Source: Oscillospiraceae bacterium | Lineage (GTDB): Bacteria; Bacillota; Clostridia; Oscillospirales; Oscillospiraceae | Direction: 5' to 3' | Length of the DNA: 25,484 nt | Assembly: GCA_020025595.1 (NCBI GenBank) | Contig: JAHHRV010000025.1 | Location: 1 to 25,484 of the forward strand | Part shown: positions 15,191 through 22,025 of the stretch, piece by piece | Layout: each line of letters begins with the position of its first letter | Numbering within the stretch: the first letter of the stretch is position 1 | Notes under the pieces: generated by a model | What the model was told of the DNA's origin: nothing | The model's database searches: none | The model's input: only the letters and a program-made list of their open reading frames with translations | Position numbers and translations under genes: made by a program

Positions 15191-15598
15191 TTACAGATAC
15201 TGCTTGACGGCGTCGGAAGCACCTTCCACATCGTCAGAGACAGTCATGGTAATCTTCATATTATTGTCTTCAGCAAACTTTGCACACCAGGTAATGAACT
15301 CTTCACCCGCTGCACGGTCCTTGCCGATGGTCTTATACAGGTTATCAATGAACACGCAGGTAATATCGAAGTTGCCGGCATGCAGACCGCTGAGCAAGCC
15401 CTTCAGCTTATCAACATTATTAATGCCGAGCTCTTCGGAATCAACCAGGCGAACCTTATAATTGACATCATAAGTCAACTTCTTGCCGTACTCGATGCAG
15501 ACGATATCGCCGTTCTCGGTCGCAACTGCGTCTTGGATAGCAGAAATCAGCTTCTTAGTTTTACCGGAACCCTTCAGGCCCATAATGACTTTAATCAT
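15191..15598 (-). CDS. Small P-loop ATPase of unknown role
   Basis: A 135-residue protein with a Walker A motif GLKGSGKT (residues 7-14) and a later hydrophobic strand FIDNLY that could act as Walker B. It resembles a short conserved Clostridia family that databases sometimes label PilT-like by motif only; no pilus gene is nearby and the full T4P ATPase domains are absent. It is far shorter than kinases or ABC ATPases. ATG 15598 has AAAGGAGG 6 nt upstream; a longer frame to 15640 lacks a site. It has its own promoter and terminator, so it is monocistronic. The fold class is sure but the function is unknown. Confidence 0.8.
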   Translation of the reverse strand: MIKVIMGLKGSGKTKKLISAIQDAVATENGDIVCIEYGKKLTYDVNYKVRLVDSEELGINNVDKLKGLLSGLHAGNFDITCVFIDNLYKTIGKDRAAGEEFITWCAKFAEDNNMKITMTVSDDVEGASDAVKQYL

Positions 15599-15640
15599 AG
15601 GAAACTCCTCCTTTGCTATGCCGTAATCGGCTGTGTCCAT

Positions 15641-15669
15641 ATTCTACCATTGCATAAACCATTTTTCAA
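15641..15669 (-). promoter_or_regulatory. Promoter of the small P-loop gene
   Basis: On the minus strand TTGAAA (complement of 15664-15669) and TAGAAT (complement of 15641-15646) are 17 nt apart, 43 nt before the ATG. Confidence 0.7.
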
Positions 15670-15709
15670 CCATTTTTATGCAATTTGCAAAAATTTTTAT
15701 CAGCCGCGA

Positions 15710-17017
15710 TTATTTATCCTCGTAGCCGGGCTTGCCCAGCAGCTTGAACATGTTGCGCTTGTAGAACTCAACACCGGGCTGGTTGAAGGGATTTACGCCC
15801 AGAATATAGGCAGAAACGCCGCAGCACAGCTCCAGGAAGTAGAACATTTCGCCCAGCTTCTCGTCGTTCAGCTGACCCATATCCATGGTCATGACGGGCA
15901 CGCCGCCATCCACATGAGCAGCCACAGTGCCCAGGTAAGCCTTCTCGTCCACGAAGTCCAGAGTCTTGCCGGCCAGATAGTTCAGGCCGTCCAGATTCTT
16001 CACATCCTCGCCGATGAGCATCTTCTCTTCCGGAGCGTCGAAACGGACCATGGTCTCGAAGATGTTGCGCTCGCCCTGCTGGATCATCTGGCCCAGAGAG
16101 TGCAGGTCGGGAGTCAGCTCAGCGGTAACGGGGAAGATACCCTTGCCGTCCTTGCCCTCGGACTCGCCGAACAGCTGCTGCCACCAGCCACCGAACATCT
16201 TAAAGCCCGGCTCATAGGACTCGAAGATTTCCATAGCCTTGCCCTTCTTGTAAAGAGCATTACGGACAGCTGCATACTGCCATACGGGGTTTTCAAAGCT
16301 GCGCAGGTCATAATCCTTCTTAGCCTGAGCTGCACCGCGCATCACATTGCGGATGTCGATGCCGGCAACTGCCATGGGCAGCAGACCGACTGCAGTCAGC
16401 ACGCTGAAACGACCGCCGACATTGGGGGGAATGACAAAGGTCTCCCAGCCTTCTTCGGTAGCCATCTGGCGCAGTGCGCCCTTGCAGGGATCGGTGATTG
16501 CGTAGATACGCTTCTTAGCGCCGTCGGTGCCGTACTTGCGCTCCAGCATCCAGCGCAGTGCGCGGGTTGCGATTGCAGGCTCGGTGGTGGTACCGGACTT
16601 GGAGATGATGGCGATGGAGAAATCCTTGCCCTCCAGCAGGCGCTGCAGCTCATTCCAGTAACGGGTGGACAGAGTGTTGCCGGCAAAGAAGATCTGGGGG
16701 TTGCCCTTGCCCTTGCCGATGTTGTGGTTGGCACCCTGCATCAGCTCGATGGCAGCTCTGGGTCCCAGGTAGCTGCCGCCGATGCCGATAACGATGAACA
16801 CATCGCTGTTCTCACGGATCCGGTCTGCAGCCAGACGAATGCGGCGCATTTCGTCGGTCTCCTCGGTCTTGGGCAGGTCCAGCCAGCCCAGGAAGTCATT
16901 GCCCTCGCCGGTGCCCTGAGACAGGGTCATGTGAGCAGCTGCCACATCCTTTTCGGTAGCCAGCAGCTCCGGCAGAGTCAGCTGACCCCACACATTAGAA
17001 ATATCAACTTTAATCAA
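15710..17017 (-). CDS. pgi: Glucose-6-phosphate isomerase
   Basis: Interconverts glucose 6-phosphate and fructose 6-phosphate in glycolysis, in the cytosol. The 435 residues contain GIGGSYLGPRAAIE, the phosphate loop SKSGTTTEP, the GGRFSVLTAVGL signature, GESEGKDGKG, and an active-site lysine in the C-terminal KRNMFKLLG. This is the compact bacterial form. The start is TTG at 17017 behind AAAGGA; the 12-nt spacing is long and no nearer in-frame ATG was seen. It is divergent from a ROK glucokinase 222 nt away, so the two first steps of glucose use lie side by side. The gap holds several dyads. Identity is certain. Confidence 0.97.
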   Translation of the reverse strand: MIKVDISNVWGQLTLPELLATEKDVAAAHMTLSQGTGEGNDFLGWLDLPKTEETDEMRRIRLAADRIRENSDVFIVIGIGGSYLGPRAAIELMQGANHNIGKGKGNPQIFFAGNTLSTRYWNELQRLLEGKDFSIAIISKSGTTTEPAIATRALRWMLERKYGTDGAKKRIYAITDPCKGALRQMATEEGWETFVIPPNVGGRFSVLTAVGLLPMAVAGIDIRNVMRGAAQAKKDYDLRSFENPVWQYAAVRNALYKKGKAMEIFESYEPGFKMFGGWWQQLFGESEGKDGKGIFPVTAELTPDLHSLGQMIQQGERNIFETMVRFDAPEEKMLIGEDVKNLDGLNYLAGKTLDFVDEKAYLGTVAAHVDGGVPVMTMDMGQLNDEKLGEMFYFLELCCGVSAYILGVNPFNQPGVEFYKRNMFKLLGKPGYEDK

Positions 17018-17050
17018 TTAAATGACACATCCTTTCAAATTCACGGATAC

Positions 17051-17079
17051 ATCATAATGTTATCGCATCTTCAGTTCAA
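17051..17079 (-). promoter_or_regulatory. pgi promoter
   Basis: On the minus strand TTGAAC (complement of 17074-17079) and TATGAT (complement of 17051-17056) are separated by 17 nt, 34 nt before the TTG start. Confidence 0.7.
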
Positions 17080-17092
17080 ACGCAAGTCCATT

Positions 17093-17144
17093 GCAGAAAC
17101 TTTTTGGACAAGGTCCAAATTTTCTGCAGAATACCTCTGGTATT
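17093..17144. promoter_or_regulatory. Nested and adjacent dyads between pgi and glucokinase genes
   Basis: TTTGGAC (17103-17109) and GTCCAAA (17113-17119) form a perfect 7-bp dyad with a 3-nt spacer. It is nested in a second one, GCAGAAA (17093-17099) with TTTCTGC (17121-17127). A third, AATACC (17130-17135) with GGTATT (17139-17144), follows. They sit between the pgi -35 and the glucokinase -10 (TATAAT 17160-17165), which has no good -35. That is the expected place for an operator acting on both genes. Confidence 0.55.
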
Positions 17145-17239
17145 TCTCCCTCAATTATGTATAATAAAGAGTGGATAAAAATTATTCGGGCAGTGATTTT
17201 TCGCTGCGTAGAACCAAGATACTCAGGAGGAAATCACTG

Positions 17240-18187
17240 ATGAAATATGGTTTTGGCGTCGATGTGGGCGGAACTACCGTAAAAATCGCCTTTTTTGACC
17301 AGGACGGTCTGATGCTGAACAAGTGGGAGATCCCCACCAATACCGAAAATAACGGCTGCGCGATTCTGCCGGATATTGCTGCATCTATCAAGGGCTACCT
17401 TGAAAAGGAGCATATCCCCGATGAGCAGATCATCGGCATTGGCATCGGCGTACCCGGCCCTGTCAACGATCAGGGCATCGTAAATAAATGCATCAATCTG
17501 GGCTGGGGTGTGCTGGATCTGCACACGGCTCTTTCAGAACTGACCGGATTCCCGGTAAAGGCCGGAAATGATGCCAATGTAGCCACTCTGGGCGAATGCT
17601 GGAAGGGCGGCGGTCAGGGTGCAAAGAACATGGTCATGGCTACCCTGGGCACCGGCATCGGCGGCGGCATTGTTGTGGGCGGCAAGCTCATTGCAGGTGC
17701 CCACGGTGCAGGCGGCGAAATCGGTCATATTGTTGTAAACAAGGACGAAACCGAGCCTTGCGGCTGCGGCAACTACGGCTGCATTGAGCAGTATGGCTCT
17801 GCCACCGGCGTGGTCCGTCTGGCAAATCGCTACCTCAGCGCCCATGACGAGGACAGCTCCCTGCGCCATCTGGAAAACATCACCTGCAAGGATGTATTTG
17901 ATGCAGCAAAAGCAGGTGACCATGCAGCTCTTGCCATCACCGACCAGATGTATGACCTGATGGGTCAGTTCATCGGAAGCGTCTGTGCCGTGGCAGACCC
18001 CGAAGTGGTGGTTCTGGGCGGCGGCGTCAGCAAAGCCGGTCAGATTCTGGTAGACGGCATCAAGCCCTATTTCCTCAAATACTCGTTCCATGCCTGCCAC
18101 GAAACGCGTATTACCCTTGCAACTCTGGGTAATGATGCGGGTGCCTACGGCGCATTTAAGCTGGCACTGGACGAATTTTATCACTAA
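17240..18187 (+). CDS. glk: ROK family glucokinase
   Basis: Phosphorylates glucose with ATP, supplying pgi next door. The 315 residues start with the phosphate-binding motif DVGGTTVK (from D8). GNDANVA gives the catalytic D111, a TLGTGIGGGI loop follows, and EIGHIVV (H163) with CGCGNYGC (C174, C176, C181) is the ROK zinc site. No N-terminal helix-turn-helix is present, so this is the kinase rather than a ROK repressor. ATG 17240 has AGGAGG 9 nt upstream, better than the longer frame beginning at 17171. The nearest -10 is TATAAT at 17160. An fprA gene follows at 18220 on the same strand after AAGGAGG and is probably cotranscribed. Sugar preference could include other hexoses. Confidence 0.93.
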   Translation: MKYGFGVDVGGTTVKIAFFDQDGLMLNKWEIPTNTENNGCAILPDIAASIKGYLEKEHIPDEQIIGIGIGVPGPVNDQGIVNKCINLGWGVLDLHTALSELTGFPVKAGNDANVATLGECWKGGGQGAKNMVMATLGTGIGGGIVVGGKLIAGAHGAGGEIGHIVVNKDETEPCGCGNYGCIEQYGSATGVVRLANRYLSAHDEDSSLRHLENITCKDVFDAAKAGDHAALAITDQMYDLMGQFIGSVCAVADPEVVVLGGGVSKAGQILVDGIKPYFLKYSFHACHETRITLATLGNDAGAYGAFKLALDEFYH

Positions 18188-18219
18188 TTGCCCGACATTA
18201 CTTAAGGAGGACAAATTTC

Positions 18220-19416
18220 ATGTATTGCTATCGTAAAATTCAGGATGATCTGTACTGGGTCGGCGCCAATGACCGCCGCCTTGCTCTGTTTGAGGGTGTC
18301 TACGCTGTGCCCAAGGGTGTCAGCTACAACGCCTACCTGCTGATGGACGAGAAAACCGTCCTGTTTGACACCGTGGATGCAGCCGTGTCCGAGCGCCTGT
18401 TTGAAAATCTGGAGGCCATTCTGGACGGCCGGAAGCTGGACTATGTTCTGGTACAGCATATGGAGCCGGACCACTCTGCAACCCTGCAGCAGGTCATCGA
18501 GCACTATCCCGAGGTTCAGGTGGTCTGCAACGCCGCCATCAAGAAGATGATCGAGCAGTTCTTCACCTGCTCCATCGATGATCGCTGGGTGGAGACCAAG
18601 GACGGCGGCACCTTCTGCTCCGGCCGTCACACCTTCGCCTTTGTGAAGGCCCCCATGGTTCACTGGCCCGAGGTTCAGGTGACCTTCGACACCACCACCG
18701 GCACTCTGTTCTCTGCCGATGCCTTCGGCGTGTTCGGTGCCATCAACGGCGCTATTTTCGCCGACGAAGTGGACTTTGACCATGACTATATGGATGAAGC
18801 CCGCCGCTACTACTGCAACATTGTGGGCAAGTACGGCGTTCAGGTCCAGAATCTGCTGAAGAAGGCTGCCACTCTGGACATCAAGATGGTCTGCCCCCTC
18901 CACGGCTTTGTCTGGAGAGAGAACATCGGCCACTTTATCGACAAGTATCTGCACTGGAGCAGCTACACACCCGAAGAAAAGGGCGTTGTCATCGCCTACG
19001 GCTCTATCTACGGCGGCACCGAGAATGCAGCAGAGATCCTGTCTGTTATGCTCAGAGAAAAGGGCATCAAGACCGAGATGTTCGATGTGTCCATGACTCC
19101 CGCTTCCGAAATCGTGGCTGCCGCTTTCCGCTACAGCCATCTGGTCTTTGCTTCCGCCACCTATAACAACGGCATCTTCGTCAAGATGGAAGACTTGCTG
19201 AACGATCTGGTGGCTCATGCCCTGCAGAACCGTACCGTGGCTCTGATGGAGAACGGCACCTGGGCTCCCACCGCCGCAGGCCATATGGCAAAGAAACTGG
19301 CTGAGTGCAAGAACATCAACCTGCTTGACAATGTGGTGACCATCCGTTCCAGCGTAAAGCCCGAACAGCGCGAAGCCATCGCCGCCATGGCAGATGCAAT
19401 CGCAGCAACCATGTAA
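18220..19416 (+). CDS. FprA-type flavodiiron protein
   Basis: A-type flavoprotein of 398 residues that reduces O2 (or NO) to water in anaerobes, using electrons from rubredoxin or a related donor. An N-terminal metallo-beta-lactamase-like diiron domain carries HMEPDH (H80, E82, D84, H85), then HWPEVQ, SADAFG and PLHG for the other ligands. A C-terminal flavodoxin domain follows, with an FMN-binding YGSIYGGTENAA loop and a late NGTWAPTAAG. The length matches FprA. The start follows AAGGAGG with normal spacing. The terminator comes 6 nt after its stop. It fits oxygen defence of a strict anaerobe. No rubredoxin gene is nearby. Confidence in the family is high. Confidence 0.95.
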   Translation: MYCYRKIQDDLYWVGANDRRLALFEGVYAVPKGVSYNAYLLMDEKTVLFDTVDAAVSERLFENLEAILDGRKLDYVLVQHMEPDHSATLQQVIEHYPEVQVVCNAAIKKMIEQFFTCSIDDRWVETKDGGTFCSGRHTFAFVKAPMVHWPEVQVTFDTTTGTLFSADAFGVFGAINGAIFADEVDFDHDYMDEARRYYCNIVGKYGVQVQNLLKKAATLDIKMVCPLHGFVWRENIGHFIDKYLHWSSYTPEEKGVVIAYGSIYGGTENAAEILSVMLREKGIKTEMFDVSMTPASEIVAAAFRYSHLVFASATYNNGIFVKMEDLLNDLVAHALQNRTVALMENGTWAPTAAGHMAKKLAECKNINLLDNVVTIRSSVKPEQREAIAAMADAIAATM

Positions 19417-19421
19417 TCTGA

Positions 19422-19457
19422 AAGTTCGTTCGGAAATTTCCGGACGGACTTTTTGTT
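19422..19457 (+). terminator. Terminator after fprA-type gene
   Basis: A 15-bp stem with two G-U pairs, AAGTTCGTTCGGAAA (19422-19436) with TTTCCGGACGGACTT (19437-19451), is followed by TTTGTTT. Inner pairs open to form the loop. Confidence 0.85.
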
Positions 19458-19463
19458 TCTCCG

Positions 19464-19492
19464 TTGAAATTTGACGGATTTTGGGATACAAT
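19464..19492 (+). promoter_or_regulatory. Promoter of the udk-HAD operon
   Basis: TTGAAA (19464-19469) and TACAAT (19487-19492) are 17 nt apart, 29 nt before the ATG. Confidence 0.7.
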
Positions 19493-19521
19493 GATAGAAA
19501 TATGGATGGAGGTTGCACCCC

Positions 19522-20148
19522 ATGGAAGACATTCTGGTTATTGGTATCGCCGGTGGCACCGGCAGCGGCAAAACAACGCTGATGAAAAACATCATCGCAA
19601 ACTTCACTGATTCCATTACGGTTCTCAGTCACGACAATTATTACAAGCGGCACGACGATCTGCCCTTTGAGGAGCGCTGTAAGCTCAACTATGACGAGCC
19701 TGCGGCACTGGAAACAGATCTGATGGCCCATCATCTGGATCTTCTTCGCAACGGACAGGCCATCGACTGCCCTGTGTATGATTTCACATTGCACAATCGC
19801 TCTGACGAAACCATTCACATCGAGCCGAAAAAGGTCATCATTGTCGAAGGTATCCTGATTTTTGAAAACAAGGAACTCCGGGATTTGATGGACATCAAGA
19901 TTTTCGTGGACACCGATGCGGATATCCGGCTGTGCCGCCGGGTAAAGCGGGATGTCAACAAGCGGGGCCGGAGTCTGGAATCCGTGCTGGAGCAGTACCA
20001 GCAGACCGTGAAGCCCATGCACGAAAAGTATGTGGAGCCCAGCAAAAAGTTTGCCAACATCATCGTCCCCGAGGGCGGCAAGAATCAGATTGCCCTGGAC
20101 ATGATCATGCGGCAGATCCAACACCACCTGAAGGAGCATCATGTATGA
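19522..20148 (+). CDS. udk: Uridine kinase
   Basis: Phosphorylates uridine (and cytidine) to the monophosphate for pyrimidine salvage. The 208 residues open with the Walker A GGTGSGKT (residues 11-18). The uridine-binding HDNYYKRHDDLPFEER region, NYDEPAALETDL, PVYDFTLHNRSDETI, VIIVEGILIF and RRVKRDVNKRGR are all as in the Udk family. I prefer ATG 19522 with TGGAGG at 19507-19512; the frame opens 9 nt earlier at TTG. Its end overlaps the HAD gene by four bases (ATGA), so the two are coupled. A promoter and a terminator enclose the pair. Confidence 0.96.
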   Translation: MEDILVIGIAGGTGSGKTTLMKNIIANFTDSITVLSHDNYYKRHDDLPFEERCKLNYDEPAALETDLMAHHLDLLRNGQAIDCPVYDFTLHNRSDETIHIEPKKVIIVEGILIFENKELRDLMDIKIFVDTDADIRLCRRVKRDVNKRGRSLESVLEQYQQTVKPMHEKYVEPSKKFANIIVPEGGKNQIALDMIMRQIQHHLKEHHV

Positions 20149-20783
20149 GCCCTGAATCTTTGATTTTTGATATTGACGGAACCCTGTGGGATTCCCGGGC
20201 ATTGGTCGCCAAAGGCTATAACCAACACCTTTGCGAGGTCGGTCACCCGGAACTGCAGGTGGATGTGGAATTTCTGAAGACGGTTTTCGGCAAGACTATG
20301 CACGAAATCGCCGACATTATGCTCTCCTCCATCCCCGTGCCGGAGCGCTATGAAATTCTCGACGGCTGTATGCGCTGTGAGCATCTGGTTCTGGAATCCG
20401 ATCCCTGTGATATGGCATTCCCCGGCGTTGTGGAAACACTGGAGGCGCTTTCCAAAAAATACCGCCTGTTCATCGTCAGCAATTCCCAGTGCGGCTACCC
20501 GGAGCTGCTGATGAATAAGCTCAGCGTGGGCCACCTGTTCCAGGGTCACCTGTGCTACGGCGACACCGGCACCTCCAAGGGTCAGACCATCAAGACCCTG
20601 ATGCAGCGCCACAATATCCAGTCCGCTGTCTACATCGGCGACACCCAGGGCGATCTGGATGCCTGCCGGGAAGCAGATGTGCCCTTCATCTTCTGCACCT
20701 ACGGCTTCGGCACCCCGGATTCCTTTGACGCCAAAATCGACACTTTCTCCGAACTGCCTCAGGTTTTGGACACCTTGGCATAA
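20145..20783 (+). CDS. HAD family hydrolase, phosphoglycolate phosphatase-like
   Basis: A 212-residue haloacid-dehalogenase-type phosphatase. Motif I is FDIDGTLWD (D9, D11), motif II is VSNSQ (S112), motif III the lysine K145 in TSKGQT, and motif IV GDTQGD (D166, D170). Between motifs I and II there is a helical cap as in the phosphoglycolate phosphatase/Gph subfamily. The substrate cannot be told; nucleotide or sugar phosphates are usual, and a nucleotide link is suggested by coupling to uridine kinase. The ATG overlaps the udk stop at 20145-20148. A terminator follows 12 nt after its stop. Family is sure. Confidence 0.93.
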   Translation: MSPESLIFDIDGTLWDSRALVAKGYNQHLCEVGHPELQVDVEFLKTVFGKTMHEIADIMLSSIPVPERYEILDGCMRCEHLVLESDPCDMAFPGVVETLEALSKKYRLFIVSNSQCGYPELLMNKLSVGHLFQGHLCYGDTGTSKGQTIKTLMQRHNIQSAVYIGDTQGDLDACREADVPFIFCTYGFGTPDSFDAKIDTFSELPQVLDTLA

Positions 20784-20795
20784 CAAAATAAATCT

Positions 20796-20835
20796 GCGAT
20801 GCCGAGCCTGAAAAGGCTTGTGCATCGCTTTTTTC
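20796..20835 (+). terminator. Terminator of the udk-HAD operon
   Basis: GCGATGC (20796-20802) pairs with GCATCGC (20822-20828), with an inner AGCCT/AGGCT pairing. Seven to eight T-rich bases follow. Confidence 0.93.
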
Positions 20836-20942
20836 TTCCATGATTCAGGCAAGAATGTGCACAGGCACTCCGGCAATCCACAAATCTGCACCGGGCTGTG
20901 CATAAGTTTCTGAAATCATATCCACAAATCTTACACAGCAAA

Positions 20943-20973
20943 GCACCGATGCGGCGAAAAGTCACATCGGTGC
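20943..20973. repeat. Perfect 9-bp inverted repeat in the parB downstream gap
   Basis: GCACCGATG (20943-20951) and CATCGGTGC (20965-20973) are perfect arms with a 13-nt spacer, followed on the plus strand by CTGTTTGTTTT. It could be a second, weaker terminator. Confidence 0.55.
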
Positions 20974-20985
20974 CTGTTTGTTTTG

Positions 20986-21016
20986 GGGAAAATCCCCCGA
21001 AAACAGGGGTTTTCCC
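20986..21016. repeat. Imperfect hairpin of G/C and A/T blocks
   Basis: GGGAAAATCCCC and GGGGTTTTCCC form arms with one bulge around a short loop. It lies between the 9-bp and 12-bp inverted repeats. There is no T tract after it. Confidence 0.4.
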
Positions 21017-21056
21017 AATGTGCCCGGTCTTCCCTATTCCGCCGGGCCCGGAATTT

Positions 21057-21086
21057 TCTCCACAGGAAGTGCAGTTCCTGTGGAGA
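21057..21086. repeat. Perfect 12-bp inverted repeat 18 nt past the parB stop
   Basis: TCTCCACAGGAA (21057-21068) and TTCCTGTGGAGA (21075-21086) form perfect arms with a 6-nt loop. TTTT follows on the plus strand but A-rich bases on the minus, so it is not a clean parB terminator. Its left arm carries a DnaA-box-like sequence. Confidence 0.7.
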
Positions 21087-21104
21087 TTTTCACAACCTTC
21101 CGCA

Positions 21105-21890
21105 TCACTTGGGAATAGTAATTGTCAGTACGATTTCGTTCTCCGTTTCCCGCCGCTCCGACACCGCCGGGATTCCCGAGGACTGGATCCGGCTGAGGGA
21201 ATGGCCCAGATGATTCAAAAAACCCTTCAGATTGAACTGCGTCACTGCCGCATCCTTGCCGCCGCTGAGCAGCTCGTCTATGTAGCGTTCCGTTCTCGCC
21301 ACGCTCATACCCAGCTGAGCAATATTCTCGATGGCTTTCAGCTTCTGAGGTTCCGAAGGCAGCCGCAGGAGGGCTCTTGCGTGGCGCTCGGTGAGATGAT
21401 TCTCCCGCAGTGCATCCAGCACCTGAGGCGAATGCTTCAGCAGCCGCAGCTTGTTCGCAACAGCGCTCTGGCTTTTCCCGATCATCTTCGCCGCCTGCTC
21501 CTGACTGAGATTCTGTAACTGAATCAGCCGAGAGATTCCCAACGCTTCTTCGATAAAATCCAGATCCTGCCGCTGTAAATTTTCCACCAGTGCCACTACA
21601 CCGGATTCCCCGTCATCCATGCTCATCACGATACAGGGAATCTCCGTCAGTCCTGCCATTTGTGCGGCTCTCAGCCGCCGTTCTCCTGCAATCAGCTCAT
21701 AGTTGGAGCCTACCCGGCGAACCGACAGCGGCTGAATGATGCCGTGGCTTGCGATAGACTCACTGAGCTCCTGTAAGGCTTCTTCGTTAAAAATCCGGCG
21801 AGGCTGGGACGGATTCGGCTTGATGGAGCGGGCCGGCAAGAACACCACCCGTCCGGTTTCCATATACGTTTTCAGTTTTGCACAGTGCAT
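21105..21890 (-). CDS. ParB/Noc family DNA-binding protein
   Basis: A 261-residue member of the ParB CTPase family, which binds a short centromere-like DNA site and spreads. The N-terminal domain has NPSQPRRIF and the CTP-binding GERR (69-72) and ENLQR (103-107) motifs. The middle domain has a helix-turn-helix near 127-148 (SQEQAAKMIGKSQSAVANKLRLL), and the short C-terminal dimerisation region ends in TITIPK. The C-terminus resembles nucleoid occlusion protein Noc as well as Spo0J. No parA/soj gene is adjacent, which favours a Noc-like role; I cannot separate them by eye. ATG 21890 has GGGGGAG upstream. A weak promoter may lie near 21905-21950. The gene ends in a hairpin-rich gap containing DnaA-box-like sites. 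Confidence 0.9.
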   Translation of the reverse strand: MHCAKLKTYMETGRVVFLPARSIKPNPSQPRRIFNEEALQELSESIASHGIIQPLSVRRVGSNYELIAGERRLRAAQMAGLTEIPCIVMSMDDGESGVVALVENLQRQDLDFIEEALGISRLIQLQNLSQEQAAKMIGKSQSAVANKLRLLKHSPQVLDALRENHLTERHARALLRLPSEPQKLKAIENIAQLGMSVARTERYIDELLSGGKDAAVTQFNLKGFLNHLGHSLSRIQSSGIPAVSERRETENEIVLTITIPK

Positions 21891-21970
21891 TAGGTGCTCC
21901 CCCTTGGTAGAATGTATTACTCATTTTAGCCGTCTGAATCAGGGAAAACCCACGAAAGCATGGACGATGC

Positions 21971-21985
21971 CGGAAATAATTTCCG
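21971..21985. promoter_or_regulatory. Palindrome upstream of parB
   Basis: CGGAAATAATTTCCG has perfect 7-bp arms around one base. It lies about 80 bp upstream of the parB start, next to the alr terminator. It resembles neither the parS consensus nor, exactly, the Noc site, but contains ATTTCC in each arm. Confidence 0.35.
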
Positions 21986-22015
21986 AAAAAAAGCTCCCTC
22001 AAAACGAGGGAGCTT
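21986..22015 (-). terminator. Terminator of the femX-alr operon
   Basis: AAGCTCCCTC (21991-22000) pairs perfectly with GAGGGAGCTT (22006-22015) around a 5-nt loop. On the minus strand a run of T follows (complement of 21986-21992). It begins 10 nt after the alr stop. Confidence 0.93.
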
Positions 22016-22025
22016 TGCGATTTTA

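Larger units (their letters stand above)
20874..21094. other. Cluster of DnaA-box-like 9-mers beside parB; possible origin-like region
   Basis: This convergent intergenic stretch has no ORF. It contains one perfect DnaA box, TTATGCACA, on the minus strand (20897-20905). Four sites differ from TTWTNCACA at one position: ATATCCACA (20918-20926), TCTTACACA (20929-20937), TTCTCCACA (21056-21064) and ATTTTCACA (21086-21094). CAATCCACA (20874-20882) is a weaker site. A rough chance expectation for such near matches in this length is well below one. No dnaA or gyr genes are in view. Confidence 0.45.

Noticed and set aside
15161..17164. A 667-codon plus-strand frame opposite pgi and the P-loop gene
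   Set aside because: Both real genes opposite it have clear motifs and ribosome sites; this frame has neither.
18202..20202. A 666-codon minus-strand frame opposite the flavodiiron and uridine kinase genes
   Set aside because: It is an antisense shadow crossing a terminator and promoter, with no recognisable domain.
20874..21094. A parS site (TGTTTCACGTGAAACA) near parB
   Set aside because: No match or close variant was seen in this gap or near the gene start.
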